Shown one piece after another: positions 22,128-30,324 of a stretch of DNA of 64,000 bases (position 1 is its first letter; the number at the start of each line of letters is the position of its first letter). Under the pieces are notes generated by a model. That model was not told the origin of the DNA. It made no database searches and saw only the letters and a program-made list of their open reading frames with translations. The translations under genes were made by a program, and so were the position numbers. This stretch comes from a virus: positions 62,001-126,000 of IMG/VR virus record IMGVR_UViG_3300035180_002714. One strand, given 5' to 3'.

Positions 22128-22200
22128 GCGACCTGCACCCCGTGGGGGAGATCCGAGCGCACGACGACATAGAGAACCTGGGAGGGAGAGCTGACCGGCG
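22128..22200 (-). pseudogene. 5' fragment of a second pth2
   Basis: Read on the minus strand this gives [20 protein letters not shown], closely similar to residues 2-22 of the intact Pth2 at 21558-21875. The rest of the gene is missing and the expected start codon reads GTC. A duplicated pth2 appears to have been cut by the gene at 21914-22126. Confidence 0.7.
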
Positions 22201-22345
22201 ACGCCGGCGAATCCTTACGGTCGATGCATTTGTGTCCCTACGGTAGGGCGGCTCCCCGCCCCTGTCAAGGGGGCTAAACTGACCTCTGGAATCGGGCATA
22301 AGGATGTGAAGGGTATGCGGCATAAACATCCGCTCAAGGTTCATC

Positions 22346-23134
22346 ATGAAGACAGTCTTCCTCTGCCTGGTTCTGGTTTCAGCGTGTAGCCCCGCAGGTG
22401 CTGGCGCCAACGGTACGATGGGTGATCCGGGACCTGAGGGCCCGCAAGGCTCGGCGGGGCCGCAGGGCTCGGCGGGGCCGCAGGGGCCGCAAGGCCCTCA
22501 GGGGGCGCAAGGCCTGCAAGGTCCTCAGGGGCTTCAAGGCGCCACGGGTGCCACGGGTGCCACGGGTGCGGTAGGACCGATGGGTCCACAAGGTCCCGCA
22601 GGCAGTCCTGGCGCGACGGGGTCGCAAGGCGCAACGGGCGCTCAAGGCCCTCAAGGCTCTGCCGGGCCGCAGGGGCCCAAGGGCAGCGTGGGCCCCGTAG
22701 GCCCCGTAGGCCCGGGTGCCGTAGTGTTCGATTACGGCGGGGCTCGTCTCGGCGTCTTGCTGAGCGCGACGCCTGGCCAAGAGGCGTACATCTCTCAAGG
22801 TGACCAGTACACGCTGGTGCCTGATGGGCTCATCGTTCCGATGAACCACACCACCCAACCGGTGTACTACACCAACAACAACTGCACAGGTACGCCGTAC
22901 GCCGTGCCTGGGCACGGCTATGTGGCCAACGACGACTACGTGTACATCGGCTTCGGCAACGCCTTGTACACGGCATCCGCGTCCCTGACGGGAAACTTGG
23001 CTGTCCAGTCGTTCTCGACAGGAGGCGGGAGTTGTATGTCCTCGAGCCTGGGTACACAACTACACGCGATGACGAGCGTGGGGTCGCCCATTGACCCTGT
23101 TGGGTCGATGCCATGGCATATCGTCCTCCAATGA
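22346..23134 (+). CDS. Collagen-like lipoprotein (262 aa)
   Basis: N-terminal signal [14 protein letters not shown] ends in a lipobox (V-S-A-C), so the mature protein would be lipid-anchored outside the cytoplasm. Residues about 26-124 are uninterrupted G-x-y triplets ([12 protein letters not shown] type) that form a collagen triple helix. Residues 125-262 are a beta-rich, Tyr/Gly-rich head. Could be a host-surface protein expressed by the phage (superinfection exclusion or biofilm change) or a captured host gene. The 145 bases upstream (22201-22345) hold no clear promoter. Confidence 0.8.
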   Translation: MKTVFLCLVLVSACSPAGAGANGTMGDPGPEGPQGSAGPQGSAGPQGPQGPQGAQGLQGPQGLQGATGATGATGAVGPMGPQGPAGSPGATGSQGATGAQGPQGSAGPQGPKGSVGPVGPVGPGAVVFDYGGARLGVLLSATPGQEAYISQGDQYTLVPDGLIVPMNHTTQPVYYTNNNCTGTPYAVPGHGYVANDDYVYIGFGNALYTASASLTGNLAVQSFSTGGGSCMSSSLGTQLHAMTSVGSPIDPVGSMPWHIVLQ

Positions 23135-23325
23135 AGCCGACGCTCGAGGCGATGTCTCGGGTCATCACGTTCGCACTCATCGACGCGGTCTCCGAAGACA
23201 TGAAGCTATCTAAAGGGAAGGCCAAGAAGGCCATCCTGCGAGGCAGGGTCTCGGTGGACGGGGTTGTAACCCTGGACCCTGGAACCCGGGTTCACGGCGA
23301 CTCGAAGATCGTCTTCACTCCCTAG
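23131..23325 (+). CDS. S4-like RNA-binding mini-protein (64 aa)
   Basis: [20 protein letters not shown] followed by [18 protein letters not shown] fits the S4 RNA-binding fold found in ribosomal protein S4, pseudouridine synthases and Hsp15-type tRNA/ribosome rescue factors. ATG 23131 overlaps the collagen gene stop. An RNA-binding role would suit the tRNA neighbourhood. Confidence 0.65.
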   Translation: MKPTLEAMSRVITFALIDAVSEDMKLSKGKAKKAILRGRVSVDGVVTLDPGTRVHGDSKIVFTP

Positions 23326-23361
23326 AAGGCCCGGCTGGCCAAGAAAGGAGGTGATATCTAC

Positions 23362-23819
23362 ATGGATATCCGAGACCTCCGCTAATAGAACAAGCGAAAC
23401 AGCCGAGAGAAACCGCTAACCGGGCTGGACATCGCTCGGAAGATGGTCGAGACGCTCGACCCAGATTTGCCGGTGCTCGTTCATTCGATGTCGCGTGAAC
23501 GAGATCAAGCAATCAACATGCTGCGTACCGCGGGATTTGCGATGAAACAAAAGACGCGCTCGACCACGTCGTCGTCGCGGCGCTCAAGTTCGCAAAGCTC
23601 ACCAACCGCGACATGGTAGTAGGCTTCATCAGCGATGCGGTCGTCGTGATGCCGGTTGCGCACATGCTCCTTGACGTCGTGGTTGCCATCGTGCGTGCGG
23701 ACTCGACAGCGGCAGAGCTGAAGATTCAGGTCGCGCTGTTCATGGCAGGCCTGACGTCGAGGGTGGCAATGCATGCGCGGATGAGCGAGACGCGAGACGT
23801 GTCACCGAACGCGAACTAA
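23362..23819 (+). pseudogene. Decayed gene, receiver-like segment
   Basis: A strong SD (AAAGGAGGTGAT) precedes ATG 23362, but the frame stops after seven codons (TAA TAG). In the same frame, right after the stops, comes TGLDIARKMVETLDPDLPVL followed by VHSMSRERDQAINML, resembling phage receiver-like domains. Near 23540 the coding signal moves to another frame (DETKDALDHVVVAALKFAKL) and runs to 23819. Two stops and one frameshift indicate a broken gene. ORF 23613-23819 alone could still be made. Confidence 0.5.
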
Positions 23820-23837
23820 CTAGGCCATAATGGCCCG

Positions 23838-23909
23838 GCCCTTCTAGCTCAGAGGTAGAGCAGCTGATTTGTAATCAGCAGGTCGTGGGTTCAATTCCTA
23901 CGAGGGGCT
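23838..23909 (+). tRNA. tRNA-Thr (anticodon UGU)
   Basis: Canonical cloverleaf: acceptor GCCCTTC/GAGGGGC, D-arm GCTC/GAGC, anticodon stem GCTGA/TCAGC with loop TTTGTAA (anticodon TGT at 23870-23872), T-arm CGTGG-type with TTCAATT loop. No encoded CCA. Its normal seven-base loop contrasts with the minus-strand cluster. Confidence 0.93.
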
Positions 23910-23955
23910 CGACACAATTCTAACGGTCCTGACGGACCAAGGAGACCTGACGGTC

Positions 23956-25623
23956 ATGTCCAAGGCTACTGCTACGGCATCGAATCGGACGTCCATCCCG
24001 AAGATGGACACCAAGGCGGAGGTTCCCGCCACCAACAACAAGCCGTCCATCTGGACGCGTATCAAGACTGCGGCCAAGAAGACCGCGGCGTTCATCGCGA
24101 AGCCGTTCAAGGCGATCGGACGGACGACCAAGAGCCTCGCGAAGCGCATGGCGGCGGCGCTCACGAAGGTCGCGAAGAAGGTTGTTCCGGCGCTGCGCTG
24201 GACCCCGAAGTACGCGCAGTACATGATGTACCGTGCGAAGTACGCGGCGAAGCCCGTCACGAACTTCTTCGGCAAGCTCTGGCAATGGTCGCTCAAGCCC
24301 ATCTGCCAGGTGGTGCTCGGTGTTGTGGCGGTCACGCTGCTCTTCGTCGGTGCGGCCATCGCGCCGGTCACGACGATCCTCGTGCTCGCAGGTACGGCCG
24401 TTCTCACGCTGCTTCTCGCGCGCGCTCTCCAGGCGCTCGAGGCTGCAGAAGGCCACTCGAAGGCGGCGCGGTTCACGCTGCGCGGTCTCGAGATCATTGC
24501 ACGCATCGGGCGTGCGGTGCTGTACACGGCAGCAGGCGCTCTGGTGGTCGTGGCGTGCATGGCGAGCGCGGCCACCGCACTCTACGTCGCGACGTTCATC
24601 GTGCTGTCGTATCTCCAGGTGCGGGGCGCGAGCAGCTTCGCGTTCTACGTCTGGTGCGTGGCGACCGGCAGCTGGGGCACGCTGCTGCTCTTCGCGCTTC
24701 TCGATTCGACGCTCTACTTGATGCGCTCTCGTTCGGCGCAGACTCGGCGCGCGGCGCAGGAGCAGGAGCAGGAGAAGTACGAGGAATCTTTGCGTACGAA
24801 GTACGAGGAGTCCCTGCGCGCGGCACAGGTACGGTATGCCGCACAGGAGCAAGCTGCGCAGGCGGAGCACGAGGCGTTCATGCGTGAGACGAAGCCGATG
24901 TGGGATCGCGCGGCGCCCAAGCAGGCTTCGGTTCAGAAGGACATCACGCCGGCAAACGCTCCGGGCCAGCCGCACCTCTGGACGCGTGGGAACTTCCTGT
25001 GCGCGAAGGGTACCGAGGAGCTGTGGGGCACGTCGCACGATGTTGACCCCGCGTCGTATGTGGACGTCGACGACGGCGACGAAGTGCACTCGGCAGGCGA
25101 TTGCCAGGCGTGCGGCGAGTCGATGGCGGGCAGCTGGCAGTCAGACACGTTCTGCATCAAGTGCGTTGGTGCGAAACTCGAAGACGAGGCGCTGATCCGT
25201 ACGGGAGTGTCGCTCAAGGCGCGGAACGTGCGTGTGCCGCTGACGCAGGCGGGCATGGAAGCCCAGCCGGCGTACGTTGCGTCGAAGAACCCGGCCACGC
25301 CCCTCCAGTGGTTGGTGACCGTGAAGTTCCGCACGCGGGACAACGTCGAGCATCCGCGCGAGTGGAGCCTGCTCGATGCGGGCGATGTCGTGGGAACGGT
25401 CGTCTACGACAACGACACCCGCCGGTTCACGACGAACGCATTGGGCGAAACGCTCAAGGCAGTCGACGGGTCGGACCGCAGTGAGGTCGCGGCGAAGCGC
25501 CTCGTCTACGACATCGTGTCGGACGCGCGTAACGCGCTCGACAACATGTTGTCGAAGGACGAGAAGGACGAGGGCGTCCTCGCGAAGGTCTTTGAGGGGG
25601 CCTTCGTCGGGAAGAAGGCTTGA
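23956..25623 (+). CDS. Large membrane protein with coiled coil and zinc knuckle (555 aa)
   Basis: Residues 30-85 are Lys/Ala-rich amphipathic helices (RIKTAAKKTAAFIAKPFKAI). Four or so membrane segments follow between about 115 and 255 (CQVVLGVVAVTLLFVGAAIA and others). Then a charged coiled coil (QEQEQEKYEESLRTKYEESL), a Cys knuckle (CQACGES ... FCIKC) near residue 385, and a soluble C-terminal domain with WLVTVKFRTRDN. GACGGTCATG precedes the start. The combination is not one I recognise; a host-membrane or replication-compartment role is only a guess. Confidence 0.8.
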   Translation: MSKATATASNRTSIPKMDTKAEVPATNNKPSIWTRIKTAAKKTAAFIAKPFKAIGRTTKSLAKRMAAALTKVAKKVVPALRWTPKYAQYMMYRAKYAAKPVTNFFGKLWQWSLKPICQVVLGVVAVTLLFVGAAIAPVTTILVLAGTAVLTLLLARALQALEAAEGHSKAARFTLRGLEIIARIGRAVLYTAAGALVVVACMASAATALYVATFIVLSYLQVRGASSFAFYVWCVATGSWGTLLLFALLDSTLYLMRSRSAQTRRAAQEQEQEKYEESLRTKYEESLRAAQVRYAAQEQAAQAEHEAFMRETKPMWDRAAPKQASVQKDITPANAPGQPHLWTRGNFLCAKGTEELWGTSHDVDPASYVDVDDGDEVHSAGDCQACGESMAGSWQSDTFCIKCVGAKLEDEALIRTGVSLKARNVRVPLTQAGMEAQPAYVASKNPATPLQWLVTVKFRTRDNVEHPREWSLLDAGDVVGTVVYDNDTRRFTTNALGETLKAVDGSDRSEVAAKRLVYDIVSDARNALDNMLSKDEKDEGVLAKVFEGAFVGKKA

Positions 25624-25626
25624 GCC

Positions 25627-25896
25627 GTGGCGAGGATTCTCAAACCCTCGTCAAAGCCGCGCATCGAGACGGAGCAGGACGGCGACCGCATCTTCAAGGT
25701 GCTCTACGTGAACAACCGTGAGGTTCTTCATGCAGGCGGCACCACGGAAGAAGAGGCGCTGCTCTTCTTGATCCGACACGTCCACCGCATCGCACGGCAC
25801 GTCGAGGCCTTGTGCATCGAGGAGCGCAAGCTCACCGAGGAGCAGATCGACGAAGTGGTGTTAGGGGATCGAGATCCCCTTCCGGCGTCCCCGTGA
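25627..25896 (+). CDS. Hypothetical protein (89 aa)
   Basis: GTG start three bases after the upstream stop. A strand pair (IFKVLYVNNREVLHAGG) then a helix (EEALLFLIRHVHRIARHVEA). Unrecognised. Confidence 0.7.
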   Translation: MARILKPSSKPRIETEQDGDRIFKVLYVNNREVLHAGGTTEEEALLFLIRHVHRIARHVEALCIEERKLTEEQIDEVVLGDRDPLPASP

Positions 25897-25910
25897 CCTA
25901 CACTTAGGCA

Positions 25911-26237
25911 GTGAGCACCAACGAGTTCAACTGCCTGAGCAACCAGCTCCTACAAGCGGGTCTGCGCTGCGAACTCCCTGTGGCGTTCGCGGTTCCGGTT
26001 CGCGTGCGGGAGCTGGTTGGAGACGTAGGCGTCGAGGACGTACGCGCGGTGACCGTCCATCAGTGCCCTCAGCACGCGGACGACAGCGTCATGTACGAGA
26101 TCGAAGTCTTCTTGCGCGACGGGTCGCGTAAGAGGGGTGAATTTCAAGTCGCGGGCATCAGTGATGACCACGATACGTATGTGCTCTACGACCGTCAACG
26201 AGACGGCCTGATGAAACACATGCGCTTGGTGCACTGA
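25911..26237 (+). CDS. Hypothetical protein (108 aa)
   Basis: GTG start, with the last base of its stop shared with the next ATG. Mixed alpha/beta, with VTVHQCPQHADDSVMYEIEV. Not recognised. Confidence 0.7.
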   Translation: MSTNEFNCLSNQLLQAGLRCELPVAFAVPVRVRELVGDVGVEDVRAVTVHQCPQHADDSVMYEIEVFLRDGSRKRGEFQVAGISDDHDTYVLYDRQRDGLMKHMRLVH

Positions 26238-26458
26238 TGCGACGCCGCCGCCGCGTCTTGCTTTGCTTGCCGGAGCAGTCGTCAGAAGAAGTTCTGGCGG
26301 TTGCTCGGACAGTCAAAGCAGCACTGGCTACGGAGTTTCAGGTTCGCCTTCTGCTTGAAGGCGAGCAGGAAGATGAAGACGACGAGCTAACGCCCGTCGA
26401 CAACCCTCTCGAACAACCCATCGTCATCCGAATCTCGGACGACGAAGAAAGGACCTAA
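26237..26458 (+). CDS. Hypothetical protein, basic start and acidic end (73 aa)
   Basis: ATG overlaps the previous TGA. Opens RRRRRVLLCLPEQSSEEVLA, ends in a run of Asp/Glu. Unknown. Confidence 0.65.
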   Translation: MRRRRRVLLCLPEQSSEEVLAVARTVKAALATEFQVRLLLEGEQEDEDDELTPVDNPLEQPIVIRISDDEERT

Positions 26459-26459
26459 C

Positions 26460-26762
26460 ATGCTCGCTTCGAAACTTCCCGAAGGTTTGTGGGCTGCCCA
26501 GTGTCAGAACTGGGAAGTCCTTCTCGACGGCAACAACGGACGTTGGTCCGCAACCATCGTGCTCACCCCGACGCATCCGATGATGCCAGTCCGACGCGCG
26601 GTGCACGTGGGACAGATGGGGTTCACGACGCCGCGAGCCGCGGCGGGGTGGGCGGTGGGCAAGCTCAAGGACGAGGGCGTGTCCGTGTTCTTGCTGAGCA
26701 GTGACGGCGAGCCGCCGAAGACGCTTCTCGACTACTTGGACTTTGCACCTGTCGCACCGTGA
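26460..26762 (+). CDS. Hypothetical protein (100 aa)
   Basis: ATG preceded by AAAGGA. Beta-rich first half (WEVLLDGNNGRWSATIVL), then FTTPRAAAGWAVGKLKDEG. Not recognised. Confidence 0.75.
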   Translation: MLASKLPEGLWAAQCQNWEVLLDGNNGRWSATIVLTPTHPMMPVRRAVHVGQMGFTTPRAAAGWAVGKLKDEGVSVFLLSSDGEPPKTLLDYLDFAPVAP

Positions 26763-26989
26763 CCGACGATGACGAACAGATGTGGCAGCCTCCGATGATG
26801 TCGCGAGCTGTGTCCGTTGGGCAGATGTTCCAACTGGCCAAGCGCCTTCGCACGCGCGCGTACTGGTATCACGCTATCGACGAGACTGTTGAAGCGGCTA
26901 CCTCGCAAGCACTCATCGGATTCGCGGACGAACTGGATAAGCTGTTCGCCTTCAAAAGCGAGCTGACCGATGAGGAACGCAAGCCGTGA
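26759..26989 (+). CDS. Hypothetical helical protein (76 aa)
   Basis: GTG start overlapping the upstream TGA. Predicted helical throughout (QMFQLAKRLRTRAYWYHAID ...). Unknown. Confidence 0.7.
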   Translation: MTDDDEQMWQPPMMSRAVSVGQMFQLAKRLRTRAYWYHAIDETVEAATSQALIGFADELDKLFAFKSELTDEERKP

Positions 26990-27120
26990 CCTCCGACATC
27001 GCGCGCGTGCTCGCCGAACATGCCTACTTGCATGGGCGGGCATTCGCGTGGTGGCGATGGCACAAGGGACGATGGTCCTGGCGCTTGCTCGCCCCGAGTT
27101 GTTTTTTGGTCCGCAGTTGA
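26986..27120 (+). CDS. Small Trp-rich protein (44 aa)
   Basis: GTG overlaps the upstream TGA. The product has a cluster of aromatic and basic residues (FAWWRWHKGRWSWRLL). Could be membrane-interacting. Bases 27121-27178 after it are non-coding and unusually A/T-rich. Confidence 0.5.
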   Translation: MTSDIARVLAEHAYLHGRAFAWWRWHKGRWSWRLLAPSCFLVRS

Positions 27121-27178
27121 CGCTTGCGGCATAAACCCCTGTTCCTGAAGTCATTATTACGTCATACGGAGCGACGTC

Positions 27179-27709
27179 TTGAAACGACGTTTATGTAAGA
27201 AATGTACGAAGTATTTTCCCGCTACCCTTAAGCGATACACGCATGACGATGTCCAGGACTGGGACATCATGAAGTCCTTGGACATCGAGCCCGCGCAGGC
27301 CAAGGCTATCTACAAGGCGATGGAGAAGCCCGGTCTCTGTCTTGGCATTCCTGCGTACGAGGGCGCGCGCGAAGGCGTCGAGCGCGTCCGTGAGTTCGCC
27401 GACGTCTGGGCGGTGACATCGCCGTTCGGTGGCGAGCACTGGATGCACGAGCGTGACCAGTGGCTCGTCGAGAAGATGGAGTTCGACATCAACGACGTCC
27501 TTCACGTGCGCAGCAAGCGCAAGCACGGCATCTTCGGGGACATCCTCGTCGAGGACAAGACGGAGACGTTGGTGACATGGGCGAACGCCTGGCCCAAGAG
27601 CCAAGGCATCTTGTTTCGCCGTGCGTACAACGATCGCGACCTGTGGGAAGGGATGTCGTCGCACACGTGGCCGGGCATCGTGCAGGCCATCGAGTCGGTG
27701 TTGCTGTGA
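27179..27709 (+). CDS. 5'(3')-deoxyribonucleotidase-like HAD protein lacking motif I (176 aa)
   Basis: From about residue 20 on it matches phage HAD-type deoxyribonucleotidases: YTHDDVQDWDIMKSL, CLGIPAYEGAREGVERV, VWAVTSPFGGEHWMHERDQW and GDILVEDKTETL (the Asp-rich motif). The family's N-terminal DxDGV motif, which supplies the nucleophile, is absent. In its place is KRRLCKKCTKYFPATL, in an A/T-rich stretch. Start is TTG at 27179 or a later ATG. Likely inactive or dependent on a separate N-terminal piece. Confidence 0.75.
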   Translation: MKRRLCKKCTKYFPATLKRYTHDDVQDWDIMKSLDIEPAQAKAIYKAMEKPGLCLGIPAYEGAREGVERVREFADVWAVTSPFGGEHWMHERDQWLVEKMEFDINDVLHVRSKRKHGIFGDILVEDKTETLVTWANAWPKSQGILFRRAYNDRDLWEGMSSHTWPGIVQAIESVLL

Positions 27710-27730
27710 AATTCAACGAAAGGAGAACGC

Positions 27731-27952
27731 ATGCCAAGGGATAGTAGCGGCGACGAGCCGCATGACATGGGTGAAGGCAAGGTCACCCGCGAGACCGAGA
27801 AAGCAATCCTGGTTGCCCTAGCCGGCGCCGGTGAGAAGTGGATCCCGAAGTCCGTCGTGCACGACGACTCAGAGGTGTGGAAGAAGGACGACGCCGGCAA
27901 GCTCATCGTGAAGATGTGGTGGGCCGAGAAGAATGTGCTCGGTGATGCCTGA
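27731..27952 (+). CDS. Conserved small phage protein (73 aa)
   Basis: AAAGGAG precedes the ATG. The stretch ETEKAILVALAGAGEKWIPK then SVVHDDSEVW and WWAEK is seen in other phage hypotheticals. Function unknown. Confidence 0.75.
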   Translation: MPRDSSGDEPHDMGEGKVTRETEKAILVALAGAGEKWIPKSVVHDDSEVWKKDDAGKLIVKMWWAEKNVLGDA

Positions 27953-28154
27953 CGAGGATCGTGTCGTCGTCGCGATCATGGACCTGATGAATCAGGTCGC
28001 ACGTGTCGCGTGGGCCCTGGAGACTGCGTTCCTCGACATGAGTCATGCATACGAGGACGCGCCCTGCGCGCGGTGCCTGTCACAGCTCGTTCCGGTCGGC
28101 GCGGACAAATGTCCGGCTTGCTACGAACCCACGAAGGAGAAGACTGATGGCTGA
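27945..28154 (+). CDS. Small protein with two CxxC pairs (69 aa)
   Basis: ATG overlaps the upstream gene by eight bases. Helical first half, then CARCLSQLVPVGADKCPAC, a four-Cys zinc ribbon. Possibly a partner of the wHTH protein next door. Confidence 0.75.
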   Translation: MPDEDRVVVAIMDLMNQVARVAWALETAFLDMSHAYEDAPCARCLSQLVPVGADKCPACYEPTKEKTDG

Positions 28155-28431
28155 CGTCGAAAGCAAGCTGAGCGACCTGCAGTTGCAGGTCTACAACGTG
28201 ATCCGGACGGCGGGGTGGGAAGGTGCCACCACGGACGAGATCGAGGTGGTCGTGAAGCGCACGCACCAGAGCGTATCCGCGCGCGTGAACGAACTGGCCG
28301 CGATGAAGCTCATCGAGGCACGCGCTGCGCGGCGCAAGACGCGTGCAGGCAAGCCGGCGGCGATCTACATCCTGTACGGGCTCCGTCGTGCGAACCCGGA
28401 CCGTGACCAGGCGGACGTCGCTACGAAGTAG
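28147..28431 (+). CDS. Winged-helix DNA-binding protein (94 aa)
   Basis: LQLQVYNVIRTAGWEGATTD, then EIEVVVKRTHQSVSARVNEL and a basic wing (RRKTRAGKPAAIYILY) form a winged helix as found in phage regulators of this size. ATG with AAGGAG upstream. It is convergent with the endolysin gene; their 3' ends overlap by 11 bases. Confidence 0.8.
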   Translation: MADVESKLSDLQLQVYNVIRTAGWEGATTDEIEVVVKRTHQSVSARVNELAAMKLIEARAARRKTRAGKPAAIYILYGLRRANPDRDQADVATK

Positions 28432-29299
28432 CCATGATCGCGTCCCACGTCTTGGGACCAACGATGCCGTCGATGACGAGACCCTTGGCTTGCTGAAACT
28501 TGCGGACCGCCGTGTCGGTGCCCACGCCGAAGATCCCATCGTTGGAGATCTTCAGGTGCTTCTGCAGGTCGGCCACATCAGGTCCCGTCATCCGCGGGTC
28601 CTTCAGCATGAGCGTGCGCTGTGCCGGTTGCGGGGCCGGCGGCGCTGTCGGGTAGTACGCGCCGCCCGTCACACAGTCCTCGCCATAGCCGTGGGTCACG
28701 ACGTTGTCGGTCGTGTTGCGCGTCTTGTACGCGGTCCAGTCCATGCCATACTTCGCGATCGTCAGGCGTGCGTAGCCGGTGCCGTGGTTGTGCGCGATCG
28801 CCAGGTACGCGCGCATCGTTCCGCCCGCCCACGTTCCGTAGTCGGGATCGGGGGCTCCCGGCGGAAGTTTGGCGTACAGGCGCAGCTGGCTGCGGTTCGC
28901 CTCGGCCAGCTTGACCATGCACTCGGTAGCCTTGTTGAAGTCCAGCATGTCCGCGAGCGCGTAGCCGTAGCGCCGTGCCTCCTCATCGCCGATCTGATAG
29001 GCGCCCACGCTCTGGAAGCCGGGCGGGCAGGACGCGCTCGCGATCTCGGTGTCCCACTCGTTGGCACACCCTGCTTCGTGGAAGCACGTGCCGACGTAGT
29101 AGCGGGGGTCGATGTTGGCCAGGCCCAGACGGGCCTGCGCGGCGACGACGGCGTCGTAGGTCTGCTGCCCGGTCACCCGCTTGGCGTACGCGCGGTTCTG
29201 TGTGGGCGGGCTGCCGTCGTCCCGGACGTACTCCTCGAGTCGGTAGGGGAGGAGCTTGTCCGGGTAGTGCTGTTCATGAACGGGGATCACCAACGACAT
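28421..29299 (-). CDS. Endolysin: lysozyme-like domain plus peptidoglycan-binding domain (292 aa)
   Basis: N-terminal domain (residues about 40-215) with IDPRYYVGTCFHEAGCANEW and GAYQIGDEEARRYGY, the layout of a lysozyme/transglycosylase fold with Glu in FHEAG as candidate catalyst. C-terminal PG_binding_1 domain (GPDVADLQKHLKISNDGIFG ... FQQAKGLVIDGIVGPKTW). No signal peptide. Probably the lytic enzyme, or a virion-borne muralytic protein given its distance from holin-like genes. Confidence 0.85.
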   Translation of the reverse strand: MSLVIPVHEQHYPDKLLPYRLEEYVRDDGSPPTQNRAYAKRVTGQQTYDAVVAAQARLGLANIDPRYYVGTCFHEAGCANEWDTEIASASCPPGFQSVGAYQIGDEEARRYGYALADMLDFNKATECMVKLAEANRSQLRLYAKLPPGAPDPDYGTWAGGTMRAYLAIAHNHGTGYARLTIAKYGMDWTAYKTRNTTDNVVTHGYGEDCVTGGAYYPTAPPAPQPAQRTLMLKDPRMTGPDVADLQKHLKISNDGIFGVGTDTAVRKFQQAKGLVIDGIVGPKTWDAIMATS

Positions 29300-29353
29300 T
29301 CTCTCGACGGTAAACCATCCTCGAGGCGCAATCTCTTTTTTTGACCCCAATCC

Positions 29354-29362
29354 CCTATAATT
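29354..29362 (+). promoter_or_regulatory. Late-type promoter CCTATAATT
   Basis: TATAAT at 29356-29361, 25 bases before an ATG that has its own GAGAGG ribosome-binding site. This copy therefore produces a short leader. Confidence 0.75.
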
Positions 29363-29386
29363 CCTGCACACCCCGAGAGGTTCCAG

Positions 29387-30280
29387 ATGCCCCTTCTGAC
29401 GGTAGCCAATCTTCGCACCAGCCCGATCGCGCTCGCGGACCCCTCGGGTCTCTCGGGCGTCTCTTTCACGGTTCCCGCTAGCGGTAGCGTGACCAACCTG
29501 GCGATGACGCTCCTGGCGCTCGCGTCGATCGAGCCACAGCTCATCGCCGAAGCGACCCTGGCGAACATCACGTGGACCGTCGCAGACGACCCTGCGTCGT
29601 CGGCAGACACACTGCCGGAACACATCAGCACCGTGCTGGCGTCTCCGTACAACGGGATCGCTGGCGACCAAGCCATCCTGACCAACCTGACCGTGCCCGG
29701 TGCGGTTTCGGTGGTCCTATCGGCCGCCGCGAAGATCGGCCAGCTCGTGCAGGTCATCGACGCCAAGGGCGACGCTGGCGCGAACAATGTGACCATCACG
29801 GTCGCATCTGCCGGCACCATCAACGGCGGCGCCAACGTCGTCATCAACACCAACCGCGGCATGGCGTGGCTGATGAAGACCGGCACCAACGCCTGGGTCT
29901 CGGTCTCGAGCGCGTCCATCTCGTCCGGCGCAGCGGGTGGTGATCTCGCAGGCACCTACCCGAACCCGACGCTCAACGCGATGTTCGTCAGCGCGCCTCA
30001 GGCGCTGTCGGGCGCAGGTGCGGTCAACGTCACCACGCGTACCACCCTGTTCACGTCGACGGGCGTCAACGCGCTGACCCTCGCGAACGGCACGCGCGCA
30101 GGTCAGCGCAAGACACTGTTCCACACCGTCGACGGCGGCAGCGGCGTGCTGACGCCCGCGACTGCAGGCAACTTCGCAACCGCCACCGTGTCGGTCGTGA
30201 AGGACTTCATCGAGTTCGAGTGGTCGGGGGCGGCATGGAACGTCGTCGGCTACGGCGGCTCCGGCGTCTCGTTCACCTGA
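29387..30280 (+). CDS. Fibre-like structural protein (297 aa)
   Basis: Beta-rich protein with the typical phage-fibre phrase GGDLAGTYPNPTLNAM near residue 185, preceded by a domain with VVLSAAAKIGQLVQVIDAKG. Likely a trimeric tail or head fibre. Expressed from its own late promoter with the two genes downstream. Confidence 0.75.
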   Translation: MPLLTVANLRTSPIALADPSGLSGVSFTVPASGSVTNLAMTLLALASIEPQLIAEATLANITWTVADDPASSADTLPEHISTVLASPYNGIAGDQAILTNLTVPGAVSVVLSAAAKIGQLVQVIDAKGDAGANNVTITVASAGTINGGANVVINTNRGMAWLMKTGTNAWVSVSSASISSGAAGGDLAGTYPNPTLNAMFVSAPQALSGAGAVNVTTRTTLFTSTGVNALTLANGTRAGQRKTLFHTVDGGSGVLTPATAGNFATATVSVVKDFIEFEWSGAAWNVVGYGGSGVSFT

Positions 30281-30324
30281 GTTCTTCGTAGGTGGGGTCG
30301 CATCACGCCGACGCCGGCCAGGCA

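Noticed and set aside
22440-22720. Short G-rich tandem DNA repeats
   Set aside because: They are explained by collagen G-x-y codons in the lipoprotein gene and need no separate function.
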